Source: Erythrobacter sp. CCH5-A1 (GTDB lineage: Bacteria > Pseudomonadota > Alphaproteobacteria > Sphingomonadales > Sphingomonadaceae). From it: 27,735 bases of DNA. The notes beneath the pieces were generated by a model that saw only the letters and a program-made list of their open reading frames with translations, was not told the DNA's origin and did no database searches. The stretch lies in contig NZ_LSKQ01000252.1 of the NCBI RefSeq assembly GCF_001557115.1, positions 1-27,735 on the forward strand, in the 5' to 3' direction. Numbering within the stretch: position 1 is the first letter of the stretch; each line of letters opens with the position of its first letter. The position numbers were made by a program, and so were the translations under genes. Below, in pieces: positions 1-7,925 of the stretch.

Positions 1-2
1 GG

Positions 3-758
3 GCGGCATCGCGCCCCGCGCCGTCGCGCTTGCCGGCATCCTCGGCCCAACGTCCTGCGCCGGATAGAGGTGCCGCCCCGGCGGAGAGCGCGCCAGCGCC
101 AGTCGCTCCTGTTCCCGCGCTTGCAGCGGGAAGCGGCGCTTCGCCCGATGCCGGAAATCCCGCGCCCGCAACGGCTGCCACCACGCTCGCGGCGAGCCTT
201 GCCCCGGCCTTGCCCCAGACCGCCGCCATGCTGCCCGCCGATCGCCCCGCCGATCCGCGCGCAGCCGCGGCGGGCCCGCCGGTGCCGCAGCTCGAATCCG
301 CCATCGCTCAGGTCGGCGACATCCGCGAGGCTCTGCGCGCCGCGCGGCCTGCCATGACGCTCCAGCATGCCGACTTCGGAGCGGTTGCGATCCGGCTCGA
401 ACCCGCCGCGCCCGACCAGTGGCGCGCGGTGCTGGCGAGCCGCGACCCGGGCTTCGTGCCCGCGATCCAGGCCGCGCTCGAAACCCGCATAATCGCTGCC
501 GCCGCCGACACCTCGGCAAACTTTGCTGGGCAGCACGGAGCGTCCCACAATGGGGCTTGGGACCAACGCTACGGGGCTTCCCCTAACGGGGGCCAAGGAT
601 CGCCTCAACCATACCTGGGCCAATCGGGAACCCGAGACGGCGAGGCTGCGCCGGACCACCGCCGCCCCTCCACCGCTGCCACGCTTGCGGCGCGGGGGGG
701 AAGCGAGGCGGAGGACCCCGCAGCCGCCACCCCGTCATCGGGCGGACTGTTCGCCTGA
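3..758 (+). CDS. fliK: Flagellar hook-length control protein FliK, C-terminal part (5' end outside window)
   Basis: The frame is open from the first bases of the window, so the N-terminus is missing. FliK is the secreted molecular ruler that sets hook length and, through its C-terminal domain, tells FlhB to switch export from hook to filament subunits. The visible N-terminal part is rich in Ala and Pro, as in FliK linkers. A hydrophobic segment with the pattern MTLQHADFGAVAIRLEP, followed by a predicted helix (FVPAIQAALETRI), resembles the C-terminal hook-length domain (Flg_hook). A low-complexity, Gly/Ser-rich tail follows. It lies 38 bases before fliL, at the head of an ordered flagellar operon, and this position is the strongest support. 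Sequence similarity alone is weak, so another flagellar protein with the same domain cannot be excluded. Confidence 0.62.
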   Translation, partial: AASRPAPSRLPASSAQRPAPDRGAAPAESAPAPVAPVPALAAGSGASPDAGNPAPATAATTLAASLAPALPQTAAMLPADRPADPRAAAAGPPVPQLESAIAQVGDIREALRAARPAMTLQHADFGAVAIRLEPAAPDQWRAVLASRDPGFVPAIQAALETRIIAAAADTSANFAGQHGASHNGAWDQRYGASPNGGQGSPQPYLGQSGTRDGEAAPDHRRPSTAATLAARGGSEAEDPAAATPSSGGLFA

Positions 759-796
759 TCGCGGGCGCACGGGACACGACATGGAGCTGACTGGGC

Positions 797-1390
797 ATGG
801 CGAAGGGTAAGGAAAAGGCTGAGAGCGGCGAAGGCGGCAAGTCGGGCAAGGGCGGCATCATCAAGATCGCGCTGGGCGCGGTGCTGCTGCTCGGCACCGG
901 CGCGGGCGGCGCTTATGGCGCCTATGCGATGGGCCTGTTCGGCGAGAAGGGCGAGCACAAGATCGACGAGCCCAAGCTGGTGCTCAAGGACGAGGAAGAC
1001 CCCTATGCCCCGGTCTCCAAGGACAAGGACAAGGAAGGCGCCCACACCGTCCATGGCGAGGGCGGCAGCAAGTATCGCACCGCCTATTACTCCTTCGAGG
1101 AGGCGTTCACCTCCAACCTCGCGGATTCGCCGGGGCTGATCCAGGTCGAACTGGCGGTCTCCACCCGCCGCGACGGGCGCGTGCTGCAATGGGTCAAGAC
1201 CCACGAGCTGGCGATCCGCTCGGCGATCCTCGGGCAGCTCGCCGCGACCACCGAGGAGGAGGCCTATAGTGTCGAGGGGAAGAAGAAGCTCAGCCAGCGG
1301 CTGACCAAGGCGGTCAATCAGGTGCTCGAGGAACAGGAAGGCTTCGGCGGGATCGACGCGGTCGTGTTCAAGGGGTTCCTCGTCCAATGA
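797..1390 (+). CDS. fliL: Flagellar basal body-associated protein FliL
   Basis: FliL is a single-pass inner-membrane protein that surrounds or supports the stators of the flagellar motor. The 197-residue product begins with a charged Lys/Glu/Gly-rich cytoplasmic tail (residues 1-22). A transmembrane helix follows (about 23-48, IIKIALGAVLLLGTG and onward), then an acidic/lysine-rich periplasmic linker and a C-terminal domain starting near YYSFEEAFTSNLADSPG. That domain ends in a hydrophobic, phenylalanine-containing tail (VVFKGFLVQ), typical of FliL. GGAG at 783-786 is a usable but somewhat distant ribosome site. The stop codon overlaps the fliM start in an ATGA arrangement, so the two are probably translationally coupled. 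The length is slightly above the usual 150-180 residues because of the N-terminal tail. Confidence 0.9.
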   Translation: MAKGKEKAESGEGGKSGKGGIIKIALGAVLLLGTGAGGAYGAYAMGLFGEKGEHKIDEPKLVLKDEEDPYAPVSKDKDKEGAHTVHGEGGSKYRTAYYSFEEAFTSNLADSPGLIQVELAVSTRRDGRVLQWVKTHELAIRSAILGQLAATTEEEAYSVEGKKKLSQRLTKAVNQVLEEQEGFGGIDAVVFKGFLVQ

Positions 1391-2343
1391 GGATGGGCCA
1401 TGCCTTTGCGCCCGTGAGGGCAGCGGCGGTGCACTGCGCCGAGCTGACGACGCGCGGCCGCCGCCCGGAGGAAAGCGCCGCGCTGATGGCGGCATGGCGC
1501 CGCGATCTGGCGCGCTATCTTGCCGACGATCTTTCGGGGCTGCTGTCGGGCGACCGGCTCGATGTGGACGTGACCGAGCCCGAACGCCTGACCGGCGCCG
1601 ATGCGCTGCGCAAGATCGGGCCTTTGGCCGCCAACAGCCTGATCCGCTGCGGCGCGACCGCCGAGACCGCGCTCCTGAGCTTCGACTTCGCCACCGCGAT
1701 CGCGCTCACCGACCGCAGCTTCGGCGGGGACGGGCGCGTGACCGGCAACATACCCGAAGCCCTGCCGCGCTCGGCCGCGTTGCTGGTGGAGGAGACCGCG
1801 ACGATGATCGCGGGCGCGATCACTGCGGCAAGCTATGGCGACATGCCGCCGCCTGCGGGCGCGAGCATGCGCGGCGAAGTGGTGGTGCGCAGCGAGAGCG
1901 CGGCGCGCCTCAAGCCCTTTGCGCTCGAGGCGCAGGCGCTGTTCTTCGTGATCGAGATCGCCAACCGCCAGGGCTGCATCTGGCGCGCCAATCTGGCGGT
2001 GGCGGCGGAACGGATGAACCGCCTGCTGCCCGGCACGGGTCGGCGGGTCCGCCGCAGCGCCCCGCGCGCGCCGGCCACGGGGATGACCGCGCCCTTCGCC
2101 GACATGCTGATGCCGCTCCACGTGGTGCTCGCCGAATTCGATCTCTCGCTGGCGCGGCTCCAGACGCTGGCTCCCGGCGAGACGATCCCGCTGGCGATGG
2201 GCCGGCAGGTTCCGCTGATGGTCGGCGAGACGCTGGTCGGCCACGGCGCGGTCGGCACCGCCGAGGACCGCATGGCGATCCGCCTCACCCGCATTCCGCA
2301 TCCCGCTCCCCACTCCGCTCCAGTCGAAGGGCTCGCACCATGA
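1387..2343 (+). CDS. fliM: Flagellar motor switch protein FliM
   Basis: FliM is the middle layer of the C-ring and normally receives phosphorylated CheY. The 318-residue product has a CheC-like middle domain with a GGXG-type loop (RSFGGDGR, about residues 113-120). It also has a C-terminal SpoA domain (about 230-308, PLHVVLAEFDLSLARLQTL through MAIRLTRI) that pairs with FliN. The expected N-terminal CheY-binding peptide, of the form LSQxEIDALL, is absent: the protein begins MRMGHAFAPVRAAAV and goes straight into the middle domain. The start overlaps the fliL stop (ATGA), and the stop overlaps the fliN start in the same way. Position between fliL and fliN and the two domains make the assignment firm. 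Regulation by CheY is uncertain because of the missing peptide. Confidence 0.88.
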   Translation: MRMGHAFAPVRAAAVHCAELTTRGRRPEESAALMAAWRRDLARYLADDLSGLLSGDRLDVDVTEPERLTGADALRKIGPLAANSLIRCGATAETALLSFDFATAIALTDRSFGGDGRVTGNIPEALPRSAALLVEETATMIAGAITAASYGDMPPPAGASMRGEVVVRSESAARLKPFALEAQALFFVIEIANRQGCIWRANLAVAAERMNRLLPGTGRRVRRSAPRAPATGMTAPFADMLMPLHVVLAEFDLSLARLQTLAPGETIPLAMGRQVPLMVGETLVGHGAVGTAEDRMAIRLTRIPHPAPHSAPVEGLAP

Positions 2344-2723
2344 CCGCTTACCAACCCGCCGCTTTCGCCCGCTTTGGCGATGTCGCCGTGCGCCTCTCGG
2401 TCGAGCTGGGCCGCACCGAGATGCCCTTGCGCGATGTCCTAACGCTCGGCGAGGGGAGCACCGTGACGCTCGACCGGCTGACCGACGAGCTGCTCGATGT
2501 CACCGCCAACGGCCGCGTCATCGCGCGCGGCGAGGTGGTGGCGGAGAAGGGGCGCTTTGCCTTGCGGATCGTCAGCCTGGTGGGCGAGGACGGGAAGGAC
2601 ATTCCTCCTGCGGGCGGCACCGGCAGCCATGCGGGCGCTGACCTGCCCGAGGTGACGAGCGCCGATCACCTGCCCGAGCCGCCGGTCGATCCGCTCACCG
2701 CCGCGCTCGATGACCTGATGTAA
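2340..2723 (+). CDS. fliN: Flagellar motor switch protein FliN
   Basis: FliN forms the base of the C-ring with the SpoA domain of FliM and docks the export ATPase complex. I start it at the ATG at 2340, which overlaps the fliM stop (ATGA) and gives 127 residues, a normal FliN length. The same frame is open further upstream, but that part only shadows fliM. A SpoA domain spans roughly residues 16-88 (VRLSVELGRTEMPLRDVL, then a Gly-Ser-Thr-Val-Thr-Leu segment, and VIARGEVVAEKGRFALRI). The rest is an acidic, Pro-rich C-terminal tail ending in LTAALDDLM. FliN proteins more often carry the extension at the N-terminus, so the C-terminal tail is mildly unusual. Confidence 0.9.
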   Translation: MTAYQPAAFARFGDVAVRLSVELGRTEMPLRDVLTLGEGSTVTLDRLTDELLDVTANGRVIARGEVVAEKGRFALRIVSLVGEDGKDIPPAGGTGSHAGADLPEVTSADHLPEPPVDPLTAALDDLM

Positions 2724-2742
2724 GCGGGCAAGGGGTCGCGCC

Positions 2743-3027
2743 ATGCTCGAATATCTCCTGCGCCTCGCGCTGCTGCTGCCGGTTCTGGCGGGGCTGATCT
2801 GGGGGAGCCTGTGGCTGACCCGCTGGCTCCAGACCCGGCTCGGCCAGACCCCGGGCACCGGCGGCGGGCGCCAGCTGCAACTGATCGAGACCAGCCTGAT
2901 CGCGCCGGGCATGAAGCTCGCCGTGGTGCGCTTCCGTGATCGCGAGATCCTGCTCGGCTGCACCCGGCAGGGCCTCGTGCGGCTGGGCGAGGCCCCGGTC
3001 GCCATTCCGGCAGCGGAGAGCGAGTGA
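2743..3027 (+). CDS. fliO: Flagellar biosynthesis protein FliO
   Basis: FliO is a small bitopic membrane protein that helps assemble the FliP ring of the export gate. The product has 94 residues: one N-terminal transmembrane helix (about 3-27, including [16 protein letters not shown]), a short Gly-rich linker, and a compact beta-rich cytoplasmic part. The cytoplasmic part ([20 protein letters not shown] followed by REILLGCT) matches the FliO pattern. AAGGGG at 2730-2735 sits seven bases before the ATG, a clear ribosome site. Its stop overlaps the start region of fliP. FliO is poorly conserved, so the call rests on topology, size and its place between fliN and fliP. Confidence 0.85.
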   Translation: MLEYLLRLALLLPVLAGLIWGSLWLTRWLQTRLGQTPGTGGGRQLQLIETSLIAPGMKLAVVRFRDREILLGCTRQGLVRLGEAPVAIPAAESE

Positions 3028-3848
3028 TGCGCCCCGCCGCGATTCTCCGCGCCGCACTGGTGTGCCTTGCCGCATTAACCATGTTCTGGGCGGTGCCCGA
3101 TCTTGCCCATGCCGCCGCGCCGCCCGCCGCCGCCGTTCCCGCCCCCGATCCGGTCGCCGCTGGCGTCGGCGCGGCGGTCGAGCGGGCGCTGGGTGACGAG
3201 GGCGCGGGCGATGACACCCCCCTGAGCCTGTCGCTGCAGCTGCTGGTGGTGATGGGTCTCCTCACCATCCTGCCCGCGCTGGTGCTGATGATGACGAGCT
3301 TCCTGCGCATTCTGGTGGTGCTCTCGATCCTGCGGCAGGCCTTGGGCCTGCAGGGATCGCCGCCGGGGCAGGTGCTGGCGGGATTGGCGCTGTTCCTCTC
3401 GCTGTTCGTCATGGCCCCGACCCTTGACGTGGTGAACACCCAGGCGATCGCCCCCTACGCCACCGGCGCGCTCTCCGCCGATGCCGCGATCGGCAAGGCG
3501 GGCGAGGCCTTCCACGCCTTCATGATGGCCCAGACCCGCGAGGCGAACCTCATCATGTTCACCGACATGGCCGGCGGCGGCAAGTTCGCGAGCGGCGCGG
3601 ATGTGCCCTTCTCGATCCTGCTTCCCGCCTTCGTGACGAGCGAGCTGGAGACCGCTTTCCAGATCGGCTTCATGATCTTCCTGCCCTTCCTCGTGATCGA
3701 CCTGGTGGTGGCGAGCGTGTTGATGAGCCTGGGCATGATGATGCTCTCCCCCACCATCATCTCGCTGCCCTTCAAGCTGCTGCTGTTCGTGCTGGTCGAT
3801 GGCTGGGCGCTCTTGATGGGCAGCCTTGCGCTGAGTTTTGCGACATGA
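3027..3848 (+). CDS. fliP: Flagellar export gate protein FliP
   Basis: FliP is the main ring component of the FliPQR export gate in the inner membrane. I use the ATG at 3027; a GTG directly before it (3024) would add one residue. The 273-residue protein begins with a cleavable signal peptide (about residues 1-29, ending DLAHA), as in many FliP proteins. It then has four hydrophobic segments. The family signature is clear: [20 protein letters not shown], then [20 protein letters not shown] and [11 protein letters not shown]. Near the C-terminus, [20 protein letters not shown] and [19 protein letters not shown] are also typical. It overlaps the fliO stop and the fliQ start (4 bases), so translation is probably coupled along the gate genes. 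Confidence 0.97.
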   Translation: MRPAAILRAALVCLAALTMFWAVPDLAHAAAPPAAAVPAPDPVAAGVGAAVERALGDEGAGDDTPLSLSLQLLVVMGLLTILPALVLMMTSFLRILVVLSILRQALGLQGSPPGQVLAGLALFLSLFVMAPTLDVVNTQAIAPYATGALSADAAIGKAGEAFHAFMMAQTREANLIMFTDMAGGGKFASGADVPFSILLPAFVTSELETAFQIGFMIFLPFLVIDLVVASVLMSLGMMMLSPTIISLPFKLLLFVLVDGWALLMGSLALSFAT

Positions 3849-4117
3849 CCGAAGACGCCCAGCTCCTTGCGCTTGCCGACCAGACCCTGTGGGTCACCGC
3901 GCTGATCGCCGGGCCGGTGCTGGTCGCGACGCTGGTCGTCGGTCTGGTCGTGGGCATTATCCAGGCCGCCACCTCGGTCAACGAGCAGACCCTAAGCTTC
4001 ATCCCCAAGCTCGCGATCACCGCGCTGGTCTTCGTGGTGCTGGGCGCGGCGATGATGGGCCTGCTCGCCGATTTCACCCGCGAGATCATGGCGCAGGTCG
4101 CCAATCTTTCGGCATGA
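3845..4117 (+). CDS. fliQ: Flagellar export gate protein FliQ
   Basis: FliQ is the small hairpin subunit that wraps the FliP/FliR gate. The product is 90 residues, the standard length, with two hydrophobic segments (about 15-40 and 52-76). The conserved stretch between them, [19 protein letters not shown], is diagnostic of FliQ. The start overlaps the fliP stop and the stop overlaps the fliR start, both by four bases (ATGA), so it is likely translated in a coupled chain. Confidence 0.97.
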   Translation: MTEDAQLLALADQTLWVTALIAGPVLVATLVVGLVVGIIQAATSVNEQTLSFIPKLAITALVFVVLGAAMMGLLADFTREIMAQVANLSA

Positions 4118-4914
4118 ACACCCTCAACCTCGGCTTCGGCAGCCTTGAGGCGCAGCTGTGGGTGATCCTGCTGCTTTCTATCCGGAGCGGCGCGGCGCTG
4201 ATGGCTTCGCCGATGATCGGGGGGACGGCGGTGCCGGTGCAGTTGCGCATCCTGCTCAGCCTCGTGCTCGGCTATTTCGTGGCGAGCTGGGTGCCGCTGC
4301 CCGCGCCGCCGCCGATGCTGAGCATCGCCGCGGTGCTGGCGGTGGTGCAGGAGATCGCGGTCGGGCTGATGCTCGGCTTCGTGCTGCAGATCGCCTTTGC
4401 CATTCCGCTGATCGCCGCCGAGCAGATCGCGGGCACGATGGGCCTCGCCATCGCCACCTCGATCGATCCGGCGAGCGGCGCGCAATCGGGGGCGCTGGGC
4501 ACCTTCTTCGGCCTCGTCATGAGCCTCCTCTTCTACGCCACCGGCGCGCACCTGTTGTGGTTCGAGCTGCTGACGGAAAGCTACCGCCTGCTGCCTGCGG
4601 GCCAATTCGCTTTCGGGGCATGGCGGGCGGAGAGCGTGGTGCTGTTCATGGGATACGGCCTCGCTACCGCCGCCGCCATCGCGCTCCCCGTGGTGCTGGT
4701 GCTGCTGCTGGTGCAGATCGTCACCGGTCTGATCGCCCGCTCCGCGCCGTCATTGAACCTCTACGCGCTCGGCCTGCCGGCAGGCGTCATCGCGGGGATC
4801 GCGGCGATGATCATCGCGATGCCGGTGATGACCGCGCAGATGCGCGGCGCCATCGAGGCCGCGCTCGAGCAGACCGAGGCGCTGATCCAGCCGCAGGCCG
4901 CGCCCGATGGCTGA
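4114..4914 (+). CDS. fliR: Flagellar export gate protein FliR
   Basis: FliR is the single-copy subunit that completes the FliPQR export gate. I start at the ATG at 4114 that overlaps the fliQ stop, which gives 266 residues, the usual size. The frame is open upstream but only shadows fliQ. The chain is strongly hydrophobic, with about six membrane segments. It contains the typical stretches SGAALMASPMIGGTAVPVQ near the N-terminus, EIAVGLMLGFVLQIAFAI in the middle, and ARSAPSLNLYALGLPAGV in the C-terminal third. It ends eight bases inside the start of flhB. Confidence 0.95.
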   Translation: MNTLNLGFGSLEAQLWVILLLSIRSGAALMASPMIGGTAVPVQLRILLSLVLGYFVASWVPLPAPPPMLSIAAVLAVVQEIAVGLMLGFVLQIAFAIPLIAAEQIAGTMGLAIATSIDPASGAQSGALGTFFGLVMSLLFYATGAHLLWFELLTESYRLLPAGQFAFGAWRAESVVLFMGYGLATAAAIALPVVLVLLLVQIVTGLIARSAPSLNLYALGLPAGVIAGIAAMIIAMPVMTAQMRGAIEAALEQTEALIQPQAAPDG

Positions 4915-6046
4915 GGAGACCGCCGGCGAAAAGACCTTCGCCCCGACCCAGAAGCGCCGCGAGGATGCGGCCAAGAACGGCGATGTCCTGCGCTCGCGCG
5001 AGCTCGCCACCCTCGCCGCGACCGGTGCGGGGGCGCTCGGGCTCTATGCGCTGGGGTCGTGGCTGACCGAGGGGATGGCCGGCGTCGCGCGCGCGGGCTT
5101 CCGCTTCGACCGCGCCGCATTGGACGGCTTCACCCCCGGCGCGATCATGGGCGACGCCGCGCTCGCCGCGCTGCCGCCGGTGCTGGCGCTGGGCGCCATC
5201 GTCGCCGCCGTCACCACCGCCTCGCAACTGCTGCTGGGGCAGGACGGGCGCTGGATCCCCGGCAATGCCGGTTTCAAGGCGCGGCGCATCAATCCGCTCT
5301 CCGGCTTCAAGCGCATCTTTGGTACGCAAGGGTTGATCGAGCTCGCCAAGGGCCTCGCCAAGCTCGCGCTGCTCGGCGGGATCGCCTGGGTCTGGGCCAA
5401 GGGCCGCACCGCCGAACTGCTGGCGCTCGGCGCGATGCCGCTCGAGGCGCAGGTCGCGCGCGGGCTCGATGCCATCACCTCGCTGATCGGGGCCCTCTTG
5501 ATCGGTCTCGTGGTGATCGCCGCGATCGATTACCCGCTGCAACGCTTCCAGCGCGACAAGCGGCTGAAGATGAGCCTTCAGGAAGTGCGCGACGAGAACA
5601 AGCAGTCCGAAGGTTCGCCCGAGATGAAATCGGCCCGCCGCCAGCGCCAGCGCGATCTGGCGCGCGGGGGCGTGGCCAAGGCGATGAAGGACGCGCAGTT
5701 CGTGATCGTCAACCCGCTGCACTTCGCGGTGGCGCTGACCTACGACCCCAAGCGCGCGCCTGCGCCCTTGTTGCTGTGCAAGGGCCGCGGCGAGACCGCG
5801 CTCGCCATGCGCGAGATCGCGGCCGAGGAAGGCCTGCCGGTGCTCGAATATCCGCAGCTCGCCCGCGCGGTCTATTTCACCACCCGCCCGAACCAGATGG
5901 TGCGCGAGGAGCTCTATGTCGCGCTCGCCTCGCTGGTCGCCTTCGTGATGGCGCTGAAGCGCGGCCAGCGCCCGCGCCGCCCGGTGGTGGAGGTGCCGCA
6001 AGGACTGCGCTTCGATGGCGACGGGCGGGCGGAAAAACATGCTTAA
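4907..6046 (+). CDS. flhB: Flagellar export switch protein FlhB with NPLH cleavage motif
   Basis: FlhB caps the export gate and switches substrate class when its cytoplasmic domain self-cleaves between Asn and Pro of an NPTH motif. The 379-residue product begins like FlhB (EKTFAPTQKRREDAAKNGDV) and has four membrane segments (about residues 30-210). A basic linker with EVRDENKQSEGSPEMKS follows, then the cytoplasmic domain. Codons at 5711-5722 read N269-P270-L271-H272, so Thr is replaced by Leu. The scissile Asn-Pro and the His are kept, and the numbering matches the Salmonella motif. After it come FAVALTYDPKRAPAPLLL and the usual GRGETALAMREIA and EYPQLARAVYF stretches. The gene overlaps fliR by eight bases and is followed after 30 bases by fliD. 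Confidence 0.95.
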   Translation: MAEETAGEKTFAPTQKRREDAAKNGDVLRSRELATLAATGAGALGLYALGSWLTEGMAGVARAGFRFDRAALDGFTPGAIMGDAALAALPPVLALGAIVAAVTTASQLLLGQDGRWIPGNAGFKARRINPLSGFKRIFGTQGLIELAKGLAKLALLGGIAWVWAKGRTAELLALGAMPLEAQVARGLDAITSLIGALLIGLVVIAAIDYPLQRFQRDKRLKMSLQEVRDENKQSEGSPEMKSARRQRQRDLARGGVAKAMKDAQFVIVNPLHFAVALTYDPKRAPAPLLLCKGRGETALAMREIAAEEGLPVLEYPQLARAVYFTTRPNQMVREELYVALASLVAFVMALKRGQRPRRPVVEVPQGLRFDGDGRAEKHA

Positions 6047-6076
6047 ACTTCGCCGCGAAGGGGCGTTCTGATAGTC

Positions 6077-7507
6077 ATGGAAAGCGCAGGCTCATCGATC
6101 ATTTCCGCTCTCGGTGCCGGCAGCGGCATCGATTTCATCAAGCTCGCCTCGGACATCTCCGCGGCAAGCTTTGCCGCGCAGCGCGGGCAGATCACCGCGC
6201 GGCAGGAGGCCTTGAGCGCGCAGGTCTCCGCCGCCGCGCAGCTCAGGAGCGCGATCACCGGCCTGTCGAGCGCGCTGGGCGAGCGGATCCGCACCGGCGA
6301 CCTTGCCCCCAAGGGCAGCGTGGCGAACACCGCCGTCGCCAGCACCATCGTCCCCCCGGGCACCAGCCCGCGCGGCAGTTTCAGCCTTGAAGTCACCCAG
6401 CTCGCCAGCTCGCAGACGCTGGTCAGCCGTTCGCTCGCCAGCCGCGATACGCTGGTGGGCGAGGGCACGCTGACCCTGCGCTTCGGCACGGTGAGCGGCA
6501 CCAGCTTCAACCCCGATGCGGCGCGCAGCGCGATCGACATCACCGTGACCGACACCGACACCCTCGCCACGCTCGCCACCAAGATCAGCTCCGCGAGCGG
6601 CGGGGCGGTGAGCGCCTATGTCGCCACCGGCACCGGCGGCGCGCAGCTGGTGATGAAGGGCAAGGAAGGCGCGGCAAACGGCTTCCAGCTCGAAGCTACC
6701 GGCGCAGGCGGCGGGCCGGTCGCGGGCGATCTCGAATATTTCGGCTGGACGCCTGCCAGCACCAATGGCGAGCTCAAGGCCACCGCGCGCGATGCCGCCT
6801 TCCGGCTCGACACCGTGGCGATGACCAGCCCCACCAACCGCGTCACCGGCCTGCCGGGCGGTTTCGGCCTCAACCTCGCCGCCACAAACACCGGCGCGCC
6901 GACCACCGTCAGCTTCTCCACCGACGGCAGCGCCTATACTTCGGTGATGGAGGACTTCGTTTCGGCGCTCAACGATACCGTTGCCCAGATCAACGATCTG
7001 GGTGCCCCCATCGGCGGCGAGCTCGGCAATGATCCGGGCCTGCGCGAATTGCGCCGCGATCTGGCGGGGCTTGCCGGCCGCGTGGTGATGCCGGGTGCGA
7101 CCGGCAGCGAACCGCGCACGCTGGGCGATCTCGGCCTGTCCCTGAACCGCGACGGCACCTTCAAGCTCGACAGCGCGCGCCTTACCCGCAGCATCGAGAC
7201 CAGCCCCGATGCGGTCGCGGCGATGTTCATCACCGGCGCGAACGGCGTGTTCGCGACCTTCGACCGCTTCGCGCGCGAGAACAGCCTGACCACCGACCCC
7301 GCCTCGCTTGGCGGCTCATTGAAGCGCTACGAGACGCAGCAGGCGGCCAATGCCGAGCGCCTCGCCAAGATCGCCGAGCAGCAGGAGGCGCTGCGCGAGC
7401 GGCTGACGCGCGAATTCACCGCCTCCGAACGCAGGGTCGCGGCCTCGCAGTCGACGCTGGCCTTCCTCCGCCAGCAGGTCGACATCTGGTCGAACAGCGA
7501 CAACTAA
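6077..7507 (+). CDS. fliD: Flagellar filament capping protein FliD
   Basis: FliD (HAP2) forms the pentameric cap that folds flagellin at the filament tip. The 476-residue product has the FliD N-terminal pattern (SSIISALGAGSGIDFIKLAS) followed by a helical stretch rich in Ala and Gln. The central region is Gly/Thr/Ser-rich and resembles the exposed D2/D3 domains. The FliD C-terminal domain starts near AYTSVMEDFVSALNDTVAQI and ends in a long helix (ERLAKIAEQQEALRERLTRE) and STLAFLRQQVDIWSNSDN. An AAGGGG at 6058-6063 is rather far from the ATG. The protein is secreted through the gate encoded upstream. No flagellin gene lies in this window. Confidence 0.93.
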   Translation: MESAGSSIISALGAGSGIDFIKLASDISAASFAAQRGQITARQEALSAQVSAAAQLRSAITGLSSALGERIRTGDLAPKGSVANTAVASTIVPPGTSPRGSFSLEVTQLASSQTLVSRSLASRDTLVGEGTLTLRFGTVSGTSFNPDAARSAIDITVTDTDTLATLATKISSASGGAVSAYVATGTGGAQLVMKGKEGAANGFQLEATGAGGGPVAGDLEYFGWTPASTNGELKATARDAAFRLDTVAMTSPTNRVTGLPGGFGLNLAATNTGAPTTVSFSTDGSAYTSVMEDFVSALNDTVAQINDLGAPIGGELGNDPGLRELRRDLAGLAGRVVMPGATGSEPRTLGDLGLSLNRDGTFKLDSARLTRSIETSPDAVAAMFITGANGVFATFDRFARENSLTTDPASLGGSLKRYETQQAANAERLAKIAEQQEALRERLTREFTASERRVAASQSTLAFLRQQVDIWSNSDN

Positions 7508-7519
7508 GGGGGGCGCGTG

Positions 7520-7885
7520 ATGCAGATGCTCTCCCGCAATCCCGCCGCCGCCTACCGGCGCGTGACGCTCGAAGCGCGGATCGAGGCCTCGGGCAGCGGG
7601 GACCTCACGCGCATCTGTCTGGAGGAAGCGCAGGCCGCCTTGGGCCACGCGCTGATCGCGCTCGAACGCGGCGCCCCGCCGCCGCGCGAACCGCTGACGC
7701 GCGCGCAGACGATCCTGCTGTGGCTGGCAAAGTCGGTCGCCCCGGAGCACCCGCTGGGGGCGAGCCTCAAGGCCTTCTATGGCGGGCTGGCGGGGCAGCT
7801 GGGGGCGCAAATCCTACAGGCGGACGCGCGAATGATTGCGGAAATTCGCATGGATATCAGCGATCTGCTGGAGGCTGCGGGCTAG
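7520..7885 (+). CDS. fliS: FliS-like flagellar filament chaperone
   Basis: FliS binds the C-terminus of flagellin in the cytoplasm and prevents early polymerisation. The product is 121 residues from the ATG at 7520 (a GTG directly before it would add one residue) and looks fully helical. NPAAAYRRVTLEARIEASG matches the start of FliS, where an AxxAYxxV-type segment precedes the first helix. The typical LIxLLYDGAI motif is replaced by LTRICLEEAQAALGHALIAL, so the chaperone core is divergent. A G-rich run at 7508-7513 acts as the ribosome site. It follows fliD by 12 bases, the standard place for fliS. The call rests on position, size and the N-terminal motif. Confidence 0.68.
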   Translation: MQMLSRNPAAAYRRVTLEARIEASGSGDLTRICLEEAQAALGHALIALERGAPPPREPLTRAQTILLWLAKSVAPEHPLGASLKAFYGGLAGQLGAQILQADARMIAEIRMDISDLLEAAG

Positions 7886-7894
7886 GCTCAAGTC

Positions 7895-7925
7895 GATGTT
7901 TCACGTGGAGCATTCGTGAAACATC
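7895..7925. repeat. Perfect 11-bp inverted repeat, parS-like, between fliS and a convergent hydrolase gene
   Basis: Arms GATGTTTCACG (7895-7905) and CGTGAAACATC (7915-7925) are exact reverse complements around a 9-base spacer. The right arm runs into the stop codon of the minus-strand hydrolase. The arms contain both perfect half-sites of the ParB-binding consensus TGTTTCAC/GTGAAACA, here 11 bases apart. Read on the minus strand, bases 7912-7897 give TGCTCCACGTGAAACA, one mismatch from the published TGTTNCACGTGAAACA form. It could instead be a two-way transcription terminator, but no T-run follows on either strand. Confidence 0.6.

Noticed and set aside
3075..3082. TTAACCAT, identical to a CtrA half-site.
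   Set aside because: It lies inside the fliP signal-peptide codons with no second half and no promoter need in the middle of an overlapping operon.
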